The notes: generated by a model not told the origin, from the letters alone. A stretch of 64,000 nt of DNA from Cristatella mucedo (GCA_009760855.2 WPIO01000151.1:586501-650500), one strand, 5' to 3'; positions 9,622-23,300 are shown, counted from the first letter of the stretch. Translations and numbers: made by a program.

Positions 9622-12600
9622 TATGATTCATTTATATAGCGCCTCAAGAGAACTTAATCTCTATGCAGGCGCTTCCCATGTGCCTCGGGGCTCGAGCCCA
9701 CGACCTCAGCCAGACCTTGGTCGGGGTGAGCACCTTAACCGCTGGACCAAGCCAGCTGTTATTATTATTATTATTGTTATTGTTATGATTTTTCTCCTTA
9801 AATTGAATGACAAGACCTTGCTGCTAGGTTGGATGTTTTTTATTAGATTGAGAGTTTAGCTAGTCTGTCGCTACTCGTTTGAGTGTCATTGATGGGAATG
9901 GCCAAAGGAAGCCGCCCCCCCCCCCGGCAGAAGTTCTCTTGGTCTAATTTGGCTTGGTAGTGAATGTGAAATCTACTCATATAATGACAAGTCGGGTGCA
10001 AATAGTACGCCTAGATTATAATAATAATAATAATAATATTGCACTTGATAAAGCGCCCTCAGAGAACTTAATCTCTTTCTAGGCGGCATTATGGGTTGAC
10101 GACACTGGAGTGTGATGTTAGCTGAACTATTTTTGAGAGAGAGAGGTCTTCCAACTTTGGGATGATGTCACTAATCGGAGAGAGGCAAAGGAAAATGTTT
10201 ATGCTAAACGACAGCTTTCTTTTTTATTATGCCCCTCTGATGCATGGTACTCGTTAGTAGCTGACAATAAATATTGAATACATTGTGAACTGCTACTTGG
10301 CTCTCAAATCTTTTTGTCTCGTAAATAGACTTACCAACAGTGCATGCCTTGCAAGAAAGGACCCGTAGCAATCCGACACATCACAGCTCATGACTCATAA
10401 ACTTTAGTACCTGTGTAACTTAACTGATATCTGCTGAAGATACCAAAGACGCGGCTTCTGTATCTGCTTGAGTGAATTTCATTTCTTTCACTTAAGGATT
10501 ATACCACTGTGCTTCTGTTAGTTGATGTGCTGCAGCACTCGATTATGGAATTGACTCAGTAGATGATGTTGCTTTTGATAGATGTGTCGGCTCTGATGCT
10601 ATTATTGGTCATTACCGGCGTAACAAAATGTTGATTGGCTACCTAAGTCATGGGCCGCCCTTGCCCCCCCCCCTTGGGCTGCCCTGAAGGGTAGGGGACA
10701 TGCTGGATGGGTAAGCCCTGATATGCCTCTCCATCTTCTTATGATTGGCTGCCTCTGGAAAGGCCAAGATCTTTCCCTCTAATGAGTTTAGTCGTGGCTA
10801 CTCCTTTGCCTATTATACGTTTCACACGTGTAGATATGCGCATGTGACTATGGTAAGATGTTCTGTGCTGGTTTATTACTTTGTTTTTTGTTGCTTCCCT
10901 GTAGTGCTCTGCTGCTGTGTTCACGGCTTGCTGTGCAAGTTTGTGCGAGAGAGAATGTATATTTAGGTACTACTCGAGAGGATCCTGGTGAAGGTGGTGC
11001 TGTCGTTGTACATCTTGAATATGAGGCATACGAACCGATGGCTGTCCAGGAAACTCACAAGATCTGCTCGGAGCTTCGTGCTCGCTGGCCGGCCATTGTG
11101 AATATAGCCATCTTTCACAGGCTTGGGTATGTATCGGATAGGTATGCAGTATCTTCATAAAGCGCTAGGCTAGCAACTTCGACGGACTGCAGCTCAGTTT
11201 TCCTTGGAAGGCTAACCAAGGCCCCGGCTCAAAAAACAGTCGATGCCTTTTTGCATTCTAAATAATATTCGATCGTGCTTTATTTGCAGCAAATGTAAAG
11301 AGCCTAGAAAGAGATTGAGTTCTCCGAGAGCGCTTTATCAAATGTATTATTCTAGATAACACACCCGACAGCTGGTCGTATGCCTCGAAATACTGATGGT
11401 TGGGCATACATCGTCATTAGATTAATTGTCTGCCCTTTGCAGTGCCAGTTATTAGCCTGAGTCTGGGTCAGTTGAGCTCCCCAACTATTTGCCTGCACTA
11501 GGCTTCCATAGCTATGTAGCCATGTGCTTTATGTTTGCATACGTTTAAATATTTTTGGCCCTACTCTATCGCCAAGCAATATTTGTTTTTAATATACCGA
11601 GATGGCTTGAGTAATTTACTAATTAACTAATAGCTGTGCTATATGCAACTGGTCAGATTTACGCTGAAGTGAATTCAGTTGCATATGCCCGAAGTAAAGT
11701 GGTCGTCTGATTTTACAGCCTCATTGATATTGCAGCTGAAGGGCCTTGGCTGCCATTGTCTCCCCCTTGCAGTAAGCAATAAGTGATTATCTGCTGTAGG
11801 ACTCGAACCCATGACCTGGGTAGTGAAACTCGAGCCTCTTACCTCCAGGCTTGTGCTGGGCTGGCTACACCAATGATCTAGGCTCTCGTTTGACTGGCGG
11901 CTTACCTGAGGCCTCGGCACCAGTTAACAGCCTTGGAAGAACTTTTATGCAAATGCTGGGGCTTACCGACCAGTTGCACAATGTGGCTGCATTTAAGTGC
12001 AGATAATCTCTCGTGAAATCGTTCCACAAGCAGCAACAGTGGTGCCAGTAGGAATGTGCTTATGACCCTGTATGCCCACCGGTCGTTACACTATTGCATG
12101 GATTCATGGAAGTGAATCACACAACGTAGCCATCCCTAGCAGAGTAGCAGGCCTTACCAGCTGCCATGTGACGAAAGAGTGGGTGGCAAGCCAGATGAGG
12201 ACAGGGACTGATCGAAAGTGCGAGGACTGGGATGAGAGTTCTTATAGAATTCTGTGACAAGTCATTGAGAAACGTGCGCAGTTCCACATTTGTAGCCACG
12301 TTATGGAGCACATGGAGCTGCCGGTCTTGAAATCAATTAAAGTCACCACCACCATCATATGATGATGTTTCGTTGTCACCCGCAGATTTTCATGTTTATG
12401 ACGATTTATGACTGTTTATGACGATCGTATCTATCTGGATTTTTTTCTGTCAGGACCCTTGCAATGGCACTTGACTCGTAATGGCTCCAGATCACAGTCC
12501 TGACGATTGTAGACTGTTTTCATCTGTTGCAGTCAGGTTGCAGTCGCCGAACCAAGCGTAATAATTGCTGTGTCCACCCCGCGCCGAAGAGATGCCCTCG

Positions 12601-12894
12601 AGGCTGTTGTTGCCGGAATAGAGTTACTCAAAGCACGGGTGCCAATTTGGAAAAAAGTAAGTATGCTTAACGGAGGGCTTCGCTGGTCTTTTTTAATGCT
12701 TTCATCAATTCCTTGTTCTACTGTGGAGCAGCTGTCGACCACATGTTTTCTACAAACAAGTAGTTGCTTTTGTCTTGCAGGAAGTCTACACAACTGGAGA
12801 GAGCCAATGGCAAGCAAACAAGGAGTGTGTGTGGTCTGGTTTGGACTGCCAGCCAGCAGAGCCTGAATCTAGTAGCCAGAAGGATGGCTCGTGA
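9262..12894 (+). CDS. MOCS2B: molybdopterin synthase catalytic subunit (MOCS2B)
   Basis: MoaE-family large subunit that converts precursor Z to molybdopterin together with thiocarboxylated MOCS2A. Four coding exons, 9262-9361, 10967-11126, 12533-12656 and 12781-12894, join in consistent phase to 498 nt (165 residues). Family landmarks in order: DLVRFTSDPLS, CGGIATFIGTTR, LEYEAYEPMA, IAIFHRLG, IIAVSTPRRRDAL and LKARVPIWKKE. K120 and K127 occupy the positions of the two catalytic lysines of E. coli MoaE (K119 and K126). The start is the first in-frame ATG after an upstream in-frame TAA (about 9209-9211) and has A at -3. Introns hold an AT repeat, a SINE-2, LINE-A tails and a SINE-1. Confidence 0.97.
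9580..9624. repeat. (AT)n microsatellite
   Basis: About 20 AT dinucleotides adjoin the 3' terminus of a minus-strand SINE-2 copy, as expected if the element's simple-sequence tail expanded. Confidence 0.95.
9625..9768 (-). mobile_element. SINE-2 copy (tRNA head, LINE-A-type tail)
   Basis: On the minus strand this begins with a tRNA-like box A segment (tggcttggtccagcggttaa) and a box B equivalent (ggctcgagccc). It ends in gcgcctgcatagagattaag then ttctcttgaggcgctatata, the same stem-loop tail that ends LINE-A copies. It lies in MOCS2B intron 1. Confidence 0.85.
10015..10090 (-). mobile_element. LINE-A 3' tail fragment
   Basis: Minus-strand LINE-A terminus: AAT repeats, then cacttgataaagcgccctca and agagaacttaatctctttct. 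Only the 3' stem-loop and tail are present. Confidence 0.8.
11280..11352 (+). mobile_element. LINE-A 3' tail fragment
   Basis: Tail-only LINE-A copy: tttgcagcaaatgtaaagag, then cctagaaagagattgagttc, ending in an ATT remnant. It lies in MOCS2B intron 2. Confidence 0.75.
11707..11875 (-). mobile_element. SINE-1 copy
   Basis: Minus-strand SINE-1 with the box B equivalent readable on the plus strand as ggactcgaaccc near 11800-11812, and the tail end gattttacagcctcatt at its low-coordinate end. Located in MOCS2B intron 2. Confidence 0.75.
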
Positions 12895-14739
12895 TGGCTG
12901 CTTTTATGTGGCTGCTGTCTTTTACTTGTCCATGCCGTAATGATGACATCTCAGCTGGGGTGTGATGCTCTCACATACACCAGGTGGGGTGATTGGAGAA
13001 TTAAACTCGTCTTCAGCTTACGGGATGAAGTGTCGTCACCCATCCTGTTCGATGTGTCTTTCACATGTTGAGGAATATGGAATCGTATGGGATCTAGCCG
13101 GACCTAACTGCATTGGATTACTCATGCAGCCTGCTCATGTTAGTCAAATCTCATATTTGCTGTCATGTACATGTCTCATGTATATGATGCACTTTGTCAG
13201 TAAGTTTAATCAAAGGTCAAGGCTCTTGCACGAAGCCAAAAGGACTAAGTAATTTATAAGAATTCTCTAAAGGAGTATATTGAGCGTGACACGAAACAAA
13301 CAAAAAGTTGGAAGAATGCTTGCATTATAAGAACATGAAGAGGTAGCAACAAAGCAAAGAAATGGCAGCAAATAAATGACAGTGTTGGCAGTAGAACGGA
13401 CACCATAGTTGCATAAGAATTGTGGAAGTTCCAACTCTTTGCCGCGAAGAGATTTTTAAACGAAATTAACGGTTTAACTGAGCACTGCTATTTCTCCAAG
13501 AAATCATGAGCTGATGCTGACCCTTCTGCCGTTCAGCTCGGTGTAAATGAGCTATGTCGTGGCAGACCTCGTGTGTCAAAATCAAATTTAGTTGCATCCG
13601 AAGTTCAGCCGGGAGCAGCTAAGTGGTCTTCGAAGATGACATTGGGAGCATCAGATAAAGGTCTCGTCACCGATTCAGAGCCGATTGTGCATCTAGCCTC
13701 ATACATGTGAGCAGTTAAGTTCTGCGATTTAGTAATATAATTCATAAAGAATCTGATGTCTTGCAAGACATGAGGTTTTTCCACCATCAGCAGAACTCGA
13801 AAGTTTAAGACGGATAGATAAAGTTGGTTGTCGGCTAGGCCTGAGACTGCCTGATCGAGAGGTACTGTATATACTCTTAATGCAAAGCAGCTGGGGACGC
13901 TGCAATTAATCTCGACAGATCCTCACATGTGACCTGACTGCTGAAAAAGTTCTGACCGAAAACAGCATGAGCTTGATCCATTCCATAGCTTAGATTCGAA
14001 CAGGTACTAGATCAGTGAGACCAACAAAATTAATTTTTTCAAGAAGGATATCGATGTCGAATGCAGCTGAAGAAGTCAAAGACCCCGAGAAATCGTTCTC
14101 GCTACCGTTATCGTTGAGGTAATAGATAGCCACATGGGTTTCATGGCTTAGTTTCAGCTAAAAGGCACCGATTACATTCCGACTGGTCTTCCGTCAATTT
14201 TCTGTTTCCATGTGTAGTTGTGAGTGGCCGAGTTAAAAGGCTTTGGGACAACACTGGCCTTTAAACATTTTTTTTTGGAGGTTGTCGACATAAGAAACGT
14301 ATGACTTTCACAAAAAAAATCTTTAGCATCATATTTGTCTAGAGCATTTCGTGTTTTAGTTTCGTGCATGTTTGCATCTGCTAACGAGGTGGGTGAGCAT
14401 CAATGATGTAATCGGCTTGCACGAGACTGCAGTGTTTGCTATGTTCTGCCAATGAGAAACCAAGTCGACCAATGGGGGAAAACGATGACACAAACACTAC
14501 TTTTTGAATCATTAAGGTGATAAAGTGACTTCACGGAAGAGCTCTTTAGTCACTTGTCTAAACAGGCAAATAAGGTAAAATAGACCAAGAGCTAAGCCTC
14601 CAAGACCTCTGTGTTGTGCTCTATTGATAAGAATATATCTAATAGGCCAACAATGCAGATAGCCACTACTTGACATAGCTGGCATTTGATATTACTGATT
14701 TACTGCGTGGGGGTTTGATGACATCACGGTATGCAAGAG
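12895..14739. other. intergenic, with a decayed coding-like stretch
   Basis: The MOCS2 3' untranslated region probably begins here; an AATAAA lies near 13371. Between about 13250 and 14370 the minus strand reads as several 45-65-codon open segments broken by stops, for example HETHVAIYYLNDNGSENDF near 14130-14070. This looks like an old decayed coding sequence of unknown origin, but the evidence is weak. Confidence 0.3.
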
Positions 14740-15580
14740 GGTATTCAGATTCGGCCTAGGATGTCTTGCATCTCAAATGGTCAAACAATTAGGTGTCGTT
14801 TTCGACAGCTGCCCAAATTTTAATAGCTCCATTCAGAAGACTGCTTCTGCAGCTAGCCATCACGTCCGATCCCTATCTAAGATAAGGAGCTGTCTTCCAA
14901 GGTGGCTTGCAAAAAATTAAACTAGCTCCTTAATTCTGTCTCGGCTAGATTATTTTAATTCCCTTTCGGCTGGGGTACCAAAAAATGCAGCTAGGCCACT
15001 TCATATGGCTATGAATATGGATGCAAGGCTAGTTATCAAGTCCCAGAGGTTTGACCATATGTCACCTTTGCTGAAAGAGCTAGGATGGATGCCGGTTGAG
15101 CAACTGATACAGAGCAAAGATCTTAAGCTGACCCACGACATGGCTCCTCCATACCTAGCTGAATTGCTGCACCAGTTTCTGCTTCCTCGTGCCTTCAGGT
15201 CCTGTATGGACAATAAATTAGCTGTTCCATTCCTGCGTTTAAAGACAGTTGGCGACAGAAGCTTTAGCTCTGCAGGTCCTAGACTGTGGAACTCGCTTCC
15301 ACAATTCTTACGCAACGACATCTACTCTCCAACTGCCGACTATGGCACATCTTTTTCAGCTGTCCTGAACTGCTACTTCCATTCTACTCACTACCTCAAC
15401 TGCTCTCCTGACTCGGCTATGCTTCCCACTTTCTCTTCGTTGCGTGAGATGAAGTCTGTTGGCTACCGTATGCATACCGAAAGCAGCTTAGGCTGTGAGT
15501 GCGCTATACAAAACTCTCCTGCATAACACCCACATAGTCTTTGTGGACTTGCAGACGGAGATACATAATAGATACATTGT
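14740..15580 (+). mobile_element. LINE-B copy, reverse-transcriptase C-terminal part
   Basis: The longest LINE-B copy here. It starts in the palm-to-thumb region (KQLGVVFDSCPNFNSSIQK, then KIRSCLPRW), has a stop near 14917, and continues through MAPPYLAELLHQF and GDRSFSSAGPRLWNSLPQFL to the family-specific extension ending AIQNSPA. The 3' tail ends near acggagatacataatagata. It is 5'-truncated and inactive. Confidence 0.88.
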
Positions 15581-17301
15581 CGACAAGCTTGCTTATAGTC
15601 AGGCCTGCATCAATCAGCCATCAGTTAGAGGAAAGCTAAGGGCCACTCACTTATTAGAAACGAAATGCACTCGATGGCTTATTTTTCTTTATTATTATTA
15701 GTATAATTACTTATGACCTTGCATCCACGCTGGAACATCTGATCAGATTCGGTAAATGCATGTTGACACGTGATAATGCATGTTGAAATCAACCAATATG
15801 AGAACTGAAGAGAAAATCAGAAGTCAGGGATGAAGCTGGGATTGTTACCAAGTGGGTGGTAAATTACAGCCACCATCGTTAACTTGACCACAAGCTGGAC
15901 AGAGCACAAGAGATTGAACATTTTTTTTAGTAGTAGCACAGAAAGGCTTAAAATTACAAGAGATGCCGGTGACAACGGCTAGTCCACCACCAGGTTTGAA
16001 CGATCTCGGAGTACGTATACGGAGAAACCTTCCGAGAGGAGAGGGTAGCATTGGTGTTAGCCGAGCAGTTAATTGACTTGTATCCCTAACAGTAACATGA
16101 ACAAAACGTTGTCAAATACCAGTTGCACTGATCACTTTACTTTCATTTCATTTTACTTTCACACATTTTAAAGACACATGCTATCTTTGCAGAATAAGTG
16201 TCTACAAAGAGATTGAGGTCTCTTATGGCTTCACAGAAGGATTTGTTGTTACCATTATCGAGTTAGGCAACTGGCTGCCTTAACAAGCTAATGGCAATGA
16301 GTAAACACTACATGTAATGCATGAGCCTGAGACATGTTTCTATTTGTCTGAAATATGCAACTTTAGGCATTGTGTGCACTGACAGCTATGTGGTCAATCA
16401 TCCGTGAGTTTGCCAAGTATTGCAGCCGTTTACCTGTGCCTAAGCTAATATTATATATGACACAATGCACACCGCAATGAGCAAATTAAATTTTGAAGGA
16501 TGCACTTGAGTAATTTACTAACTAGAGAGTAGCTGATGAGCAGTCACAGATAATAGGACTGTTTCAGCCCCACACTTTCATCAGTGGTAAGTTTTGGATA
16601 TATGAATTGTGCTCTGCTTATTACCGGCAGTGACTTTGGAAGAAAGAGCTTGTTGCAACGATTTGCGAGAATAACGTTCTCTATTTTGCACTTCCACGTG
16701 TCCGTGTCTGATAGTGGACAACCTTCATGATGATGCTATCTAAATGAACGATCGTATGACGACTGAAGGCCAGGACAGCGACTTGCGGCATAGCCAGATG
16801 CCATGCACTCTTTCATGCAAGTGACAGTAGCAAAGCATCTGACTTTGAAAATATAACTATACTTAGACAAGGTTTGATCCCTACAGCACGTGTATATGCC
16901 TACACTACATACTACTCGGTCGCCATTCAACATTTTGAATGTTGCTGACTATTTAAGACACTGTCAGAATATGGTACAGCATGCTCAACGGGCAGCTGAT
17001 GCACAAAGCCTTGATTGTTGCTTTATTTACAGGGCACAAATGGTATGCGAGTTCTACTTACAGCTGACACTCCAACATAATCTAAATTAAAACCAGTGCA
17101 TTCTGTAGGCCAGAGACTGTAATGGAACAAACAGTGCAAAAGACAAAATAAATATTCGCCTGCACAACCATTGCGGTAAGGTCCACAAGGCCTGCTTTCG
17201 AGGTAGGCTGCAAAATGCACCCCGCTAATGATACATGGCATCATTACACCGAGATGGCAAATGTGCACAGAGATGATAGATCATCTTACAAGCGGATTAG
17301 C
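15581..17301. other. intergenic between MOCS2 and DDX49
   Basis: No gene recognised. A weak, old LINE-A-like tail lies at about 16135-16265 (plus; ctttgcagaataagtgtcta, then caaagagattgaggtctctt). The 3' end of DDX49 comes in from the right. Confidence 0.4.
17022..17027 (-). terminator. probable DDX49 polyadenylation signal
   Basis: TTTATT on the plus strand is AATAAA on the DDX49 strand, about 275 nt after the DDX49 stop codon. Confidence 0.45.
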
Positions 17302-20300
17302 TCATTCATGCTTTGATCTTTTGTGGTGACGCTTCTTTTTCAGCTCTTCTTCAGGATCCTACAATTACGTAGCACAATGCACGTGGCTGACACAAGCTGA
17401 CAAGGATATGGCATATGGCAAGTGCACTTTCAAACATGCTCCACCAACTACCCTCCTATTAAACAGCCTGAGCTAGCAAAAGCCAGCAAGCGGTAGAACA
17501 AAAGTTGCCGGAGAACCATTAAAAACAAGACACAAAGTACAGACAGGCCGATCCAACTGCCTCATTAATGCGGCAGTGGAACCGCCATAACAGCTTTTCT
17601 ACTAACACTATTTGCAGTCGGCAATACACAGCTACCTGTTGCCGAACTCTAACACACCCGGTAGGAAGTGCTTACACTTTACCCATGGACTAAAACCCAG
17701 TGCCAGGCTTCCAGGACACAGGCCAGACGTGTCAAATGCATTAGTTTTGCAGCACACCACTCACAGCCACGTGGCTGTGATTGCATCACCACCTACCTTG
17801 CCTTCCAGGAGCAGCTTCTTCCGCTTGTTGATCTCCTTCTTCATACCGAAATCTTGTTCGTCCAGTTTCTAAAGTGTCGAGAAAGTCAGTTATGCTAATC
17901 GATATGAATCAAACAATGACCCAACAAAGCTGGAGAAGGCCGATGCACATGAAAAGTCACATGATCTGAATGCCATATAAGTCACCGGGCTCCCGAGTTT
18001 CGGCCAAATAAACAGTCTCCAATAAAAATGAGCCCTAATCAGCATACATTCTGGTTTCTGGAGCTCGGTCACTAAGTCGATATGGACTCGGATACGGGCA
18101 TGTTAGATCCTTCTGCCCCAGCACATACACATCGATGAAAAGGCTACTTTTTCGATAGCAGAAGTGCACTGTAGTGCAACCCATTGCAAAACAATGACAA
18201 TGAGACGCCTGCCAGCTTGCTCCCTGGGCGGTAGCATGCCACTATGAACGGTTCTCCAGCCCAAATGTAGCTGGAGAATGTCACAATTACTAGAAAAGAG
18301 ACACTGCAGAAGCTTGGTTGCACCTCAGCAGTACGAGACAACACAGCCAATATTCAGCCTACAGTCATTCAAAGAAAAAATACTTTCTAGCTATCAGCCG
18401 AAAGTGTACTTTCAAAACCCCCTTCGAAATATAAATCTGGATTACAACCGCTCACTTCCCATTACCAGCCACGATTACAGATACTAGTCAGTAGGACTGC
18501 TTCATCTCACTTCGAATTTATCAAAATCAGCAGCAGAGAAGGCGACCGGCAGATCACTCGAGCAGACACTCGATATCTTTAGCTAGCGCATGCATCCAGC
18601 AAGAGATGCTGCTGTCGGTTAAGAAAGAACTAAAGGCCCAGAGCTCTGGGACATGCCTTAGTGGTTTGTCACCAGTTCGGGTGAGGGAGTGGGACCCTGC
18701 CCAAACGGAGCGTCGATGGTGCGGCAATCACTCGTCGGGTACAAGTCGTACGAACAGGCACCAAGCCAGGGCGCGTGTGCTCGGGAAGTGCGCAGAAGCC
18801 AGAATAGCGGCAGATGGTGCCGGCTCTTTCGGCAGACAACTGCAGTTGCACTTTTGGAATGGGACATCGTGTTAAAACGGCTAGCTCTGATGCGAGAAGC
18901 AACTATGACATATGAGCAGACGATGGAAAGATCTATAACTGCTCATGAGGTCTATACGGATTCGCTAAGCTTCAGCAATCAAGTGGTTAATCTGCCCGTG
19001 ATGTCTATCTTTAGCTGGATAAGGATGCACGATATACAATGCCCACCACAGCAGGTTTAGGTCGAAACCCTAACTAGAAATGTTTGGTTCATTTTAGATG
19101 TGCCGTATGGACGGTGCACCATCTCAGCTACTCTAGCTAGCCTGCATTAAGTTTTTGCAACATTGAGACCTGATACGCAGCATCATCAAACAATGATATC
19201 CGTCGACCAAAGGGTGCCAGTTTTGACCCAACGCTTCATAACTTTACCTCGTTCAGGCCCACTCGGGCAACTAAGTATGTGCACAGACGACCAGAACCTG
19301 CCCACAAACCTCTCAGATCTTCTAGCAATACTTACAATCTCTGCTTCCCGCCTGGCCACCATGACCTGTGTTAGTATCTTGGCGATTTCGGGTTCGTTCA
19401 CCTCGTATTCCACTAGTTTGGTATCTGCAACATTGCAAGAATGGCTTAATTCACCTCTGCAGATAAATACTGCAATACCTGCCAAAGCATTAGTTATTAC
19501 AATGAAATCGACACGTTGATAACTTCTAATTTACTCCACTATTGCAGCGAACAACAGGAGTATAGCATGCGTTAGCAAACTTACTGATATTCTCCTCTAT
19601 GGAATGAACGAGGTTTACATCAAACTGCGTAACCAGCGTCAAAGCCATACCGCCTCGGCCTGGAAAATTTAGGCAGAGCCAGGTGAAAAGACAAATATAA
19701 AAACCATGCCTATGCCAGCATGTGGCAGAATATGAAACAAGTAGGGTGCTTAATTGGTGGCTCTGCAAGCACTCAAACCTAGCACGAGTCCGTGCCGCCT
19801 GCTTCAGGACAGTCCCTAAGCTAATGTTGCTGCGACGATCAATCAGTCACGACTGGTATGCTCAGCCAGACTGGCGCACACACCTGCTCGAGCCGTTCGA
19901 CCGACTCGATGGATGTAATCCTTTGCTCTTGAGGGCACGTTGTGGTTAATAACCAGGTCAACCATCGGGATATCCAGACCCCTGAAATTATATTTCTTCA
20001 GAGCATTTTCGCTGTGCATGCCATGGCATGCACATGCTCGCACGGTACGGTCGTCACATCTAAATTTGCCAACGTCCTCTTTTAATAAGGCTCTACATAT
20101 TAGGCTGCCAATACTCCACTAAGCGTTTAGCAGTTTTCTTATTACCAAAGTCGCGAGCAACTTAAGCAGCTTCGGGGCATATTTTGGCAACTAGAGCACC
20201 AACGTTCAGTCAGCTTAAAAATTACAATTAATTGCAAACACACAAAAACACGACATGTACATTTAGCGACACGACAATGCAGCATAGATTCCAAACGGTT

Positions 20301-23300
20301 GCGTGAAGTGCTATCGGTACCTGCTTGCAACGTCTGTGGCAATCAAGATTCTGACGTTGTGTGATTTGAACTTGGCAAGTGACGCCAGCCGTTCTCTTTG
20401 CTTTATCTGTGAGTGAAGCACGGTGCTCTTAATGCCAACGTCGTCAAGTATCATCTTCAGGATTTGCGCATACCTAGATGTCGAAGAAAAGGTATCTCAT
20501 CACTACAGACGTGGATCTCCAGAGCGGTCGGTCACAAAGCAGGCAGCTGGTAGCTCTAAAAAACATGCATGTTTGCTAGGGCCGTTCTGCAGCCGGACGG
20601 TTTCCAATGCCCCAAACGCAAGCACTCGTGGAATCTCGTGGGTGCAATCTCACCCGTGCACCCCAGTAGCACCGTTGTCAGAGAGCCTCTAAATAGTAAC
20701 CAGCGACAAATGCCTTCTACAGATTGCGAAGGCAGGCACGAGTATCCAAACCTGGGTCTCGGGGTCCACAATACGTAACGCCAAACAGGCATTCGTTGGA
20801 GGTGAGTGCGAACTTCAAAGCTGATAGGGCAGGCCAACCTGGAGACGAAGTAATACAGGTAAAAAGCCTACCCCCTCTGCTCCAAAGGAAGAGGGGCAGA
20901 GAGGAAGCAACAAGGAAAACTTGCTCATCCCGCTTGCTTTTTTCTAGGGTCGACTGAACATCAAACATTCTTGGAGCTGCTTAAGAATGACTGTACTACG
21001 AAATGGCCGGGATTCAACAAAGCTTGAACATCATCATCTCAGAGTGACTAGACTTTGCCTTCCAACGACCAGCACGATTGCAAAACGTAGCTGTTACTTC
21101 GCAGGATGTCTTTAACCTCCTGCCCACGGCTTTTTTCCAATAATCAAAAGTTAGCTGATTTAACAGCCTCATTTCTATAGCAACAGAGGAGCCTTGACGG
21201 CTATCACCACTGCTTGCAATAGGCACGCAAAGAGAGGTACAAGCAAGACTCACAATGAGCACCATTAAACTGACAGGCGAGACTGCTTTTCCATACTGTT
21301 CTGTGCCAGATGACCGCATATGAAAGTGCAACAGCTGTGGAAGGCACCCTGGTATCGGCAACTCGGCGAATAAACCACAATCGGTTGCAAAGAGTATATT
21401 AGGCCAGCATTGAGAAACACAATCGTGCCTGTAGGCAGCAATATGAATGTTGATCATCACAGCTAGGAAGGAAATTCAAGATATTCTGGATACAGAACGA
21501 ATAGAAAAAGCATATGCAACGGGCGTGCAATCAGGCAACATGCAATGCTGTGATACTTAAGGAGCTCATTTCAACAATTCCTCAGCAAAACATCTCACCG
21601 GCTGCCAAATGTGGTGCATCCTTTCTCTTGAGCTGCCACTTCCCTGCTACTCCCTTCATCGACTGCCTTCCTGACTCAGCTGGGCTTCTAACTTTCGCTT
21701 TGCTGCGAGAGAGTGTGTCTTTTGGCTACCGTATGCTGACTGAAAGCCACTTAGGCTTTTAGTGCTCCATAGAAAACTCTCGTAATAATGTAATGTAATA
21801 CCTACTTACTTCTTGTGACTTTGTGGATTTAAAGATGGGAGATACATAACATTACATCGTATGAACAGAGAGTGTTGCTGCTTGTACTGCCCCAGAGGCC
21901 CAACAGCTCAGTACGAGCAGCTAGGGGCTACTGGGTTGCCGTTGCAATCTTGAGAATTGCACTGGCATGCCTCGCCTGATAATTCTTAGCCCATCGGTAA
22001 CCACTTGCACAGCAGATAATCAGGACTAATAGCCAATTTTGGCTCTTCTGCTGCTACAGAAAGGAGGCTGCTGCTGAATCACTGTACTCTTTCTTGCACG
22101 AGATACCACAGTAATCTAGAGGGACATTAGTTTACAGCCACATGTGCCTGGCGTTGTTCTTCCCGTAACACCAGAGATCCCACCAACACAGTAGCCGAAC
22201 ATAAGTTCATGCCAGGTGGGGGATGCTGACCACTGGCTTCAGGACGAAGCAAGATGCAGTGAATTTATACCAAGCAACAACTGCCCACTCACACAGCATG
22301 ACCGTTTTTGTCACCATAGCAACATCAGAAAGTGGTAGACTAATCCGGTGACCAGAGGGCCTGAGCTGCCGAGCTGGGATAAACACGTGCATTCACTGTG
22401 CCAAAAGCTGACAGCCAACATCTACTAAGGCAACTCGCAGTGAGTTCCAAAGTGATGCCCGTACAAACGAAGCAACTCTGTGGCAGAAACTTTAAACACG
22501 AGCACTCAAGGGGTCCAAGCAATACTGCCCCCAAAATACTTTTCGTTAAACACGGCTAGTAAGTGACAAAAGCAAACTGCCAAGATATTGGCTACTACTA
22601 CTACTGCTGCTGCTACTGCTACTACTACTACAGTGACCCAAAAAAACAACGGCAGCGCCTGATCGCAGATTTTACGAAACTGCCGAGATATTGGGTCAAA
22701 GCACGTTTAGCACGGTCCCTTGGGGCTGAAGAGACCAGGTCCAAAGGCAGACAAGACATTCTGCTCTTCTTCAATTCTCGACGAAAAAACTAGTAATCGA
22801 ACCGACAAGGGCGCAAAAGCATTCAGGCAGGACGAGGGCATCGTGTAACGGCTACATACACTCTACAGTCACTAGTGTCAATACCGCTGAGAAGACGGCA
22901 AGGCCATCATCAGCTAAGGGCTTCTCAGCCCTGCATGCACAAACGTAGGCAAATGACACATGTTACGAGCGCAGAGACACACCTAGTTCAGCGATGGCTT
23001 ATTGGTAATGCTCTGCAATACTTACTTGCAAGTGTTTGTAAATATCATTGTCAGACTTTTGCTGTGTTCTTCCATGTAACGGCTCAGGATGTGTACGAGG
23101 TAAGCGTCCTTCACATTGCCAGGCATGAGCACATAGCGCTGGTCGAGCAATTCCACGGTTGCAATTCTGAAAAAAGCTCACTATTGATTGCAGCAGAGCT
23201 GCAGTTCGACACAGTGTCAAGCTTCGGATGATTCGGTCAAGTCTTGTTCGCATGCTATGCATAACAAAAGGAGGAGGTACCTTGTACATGGCGCTGGCCA

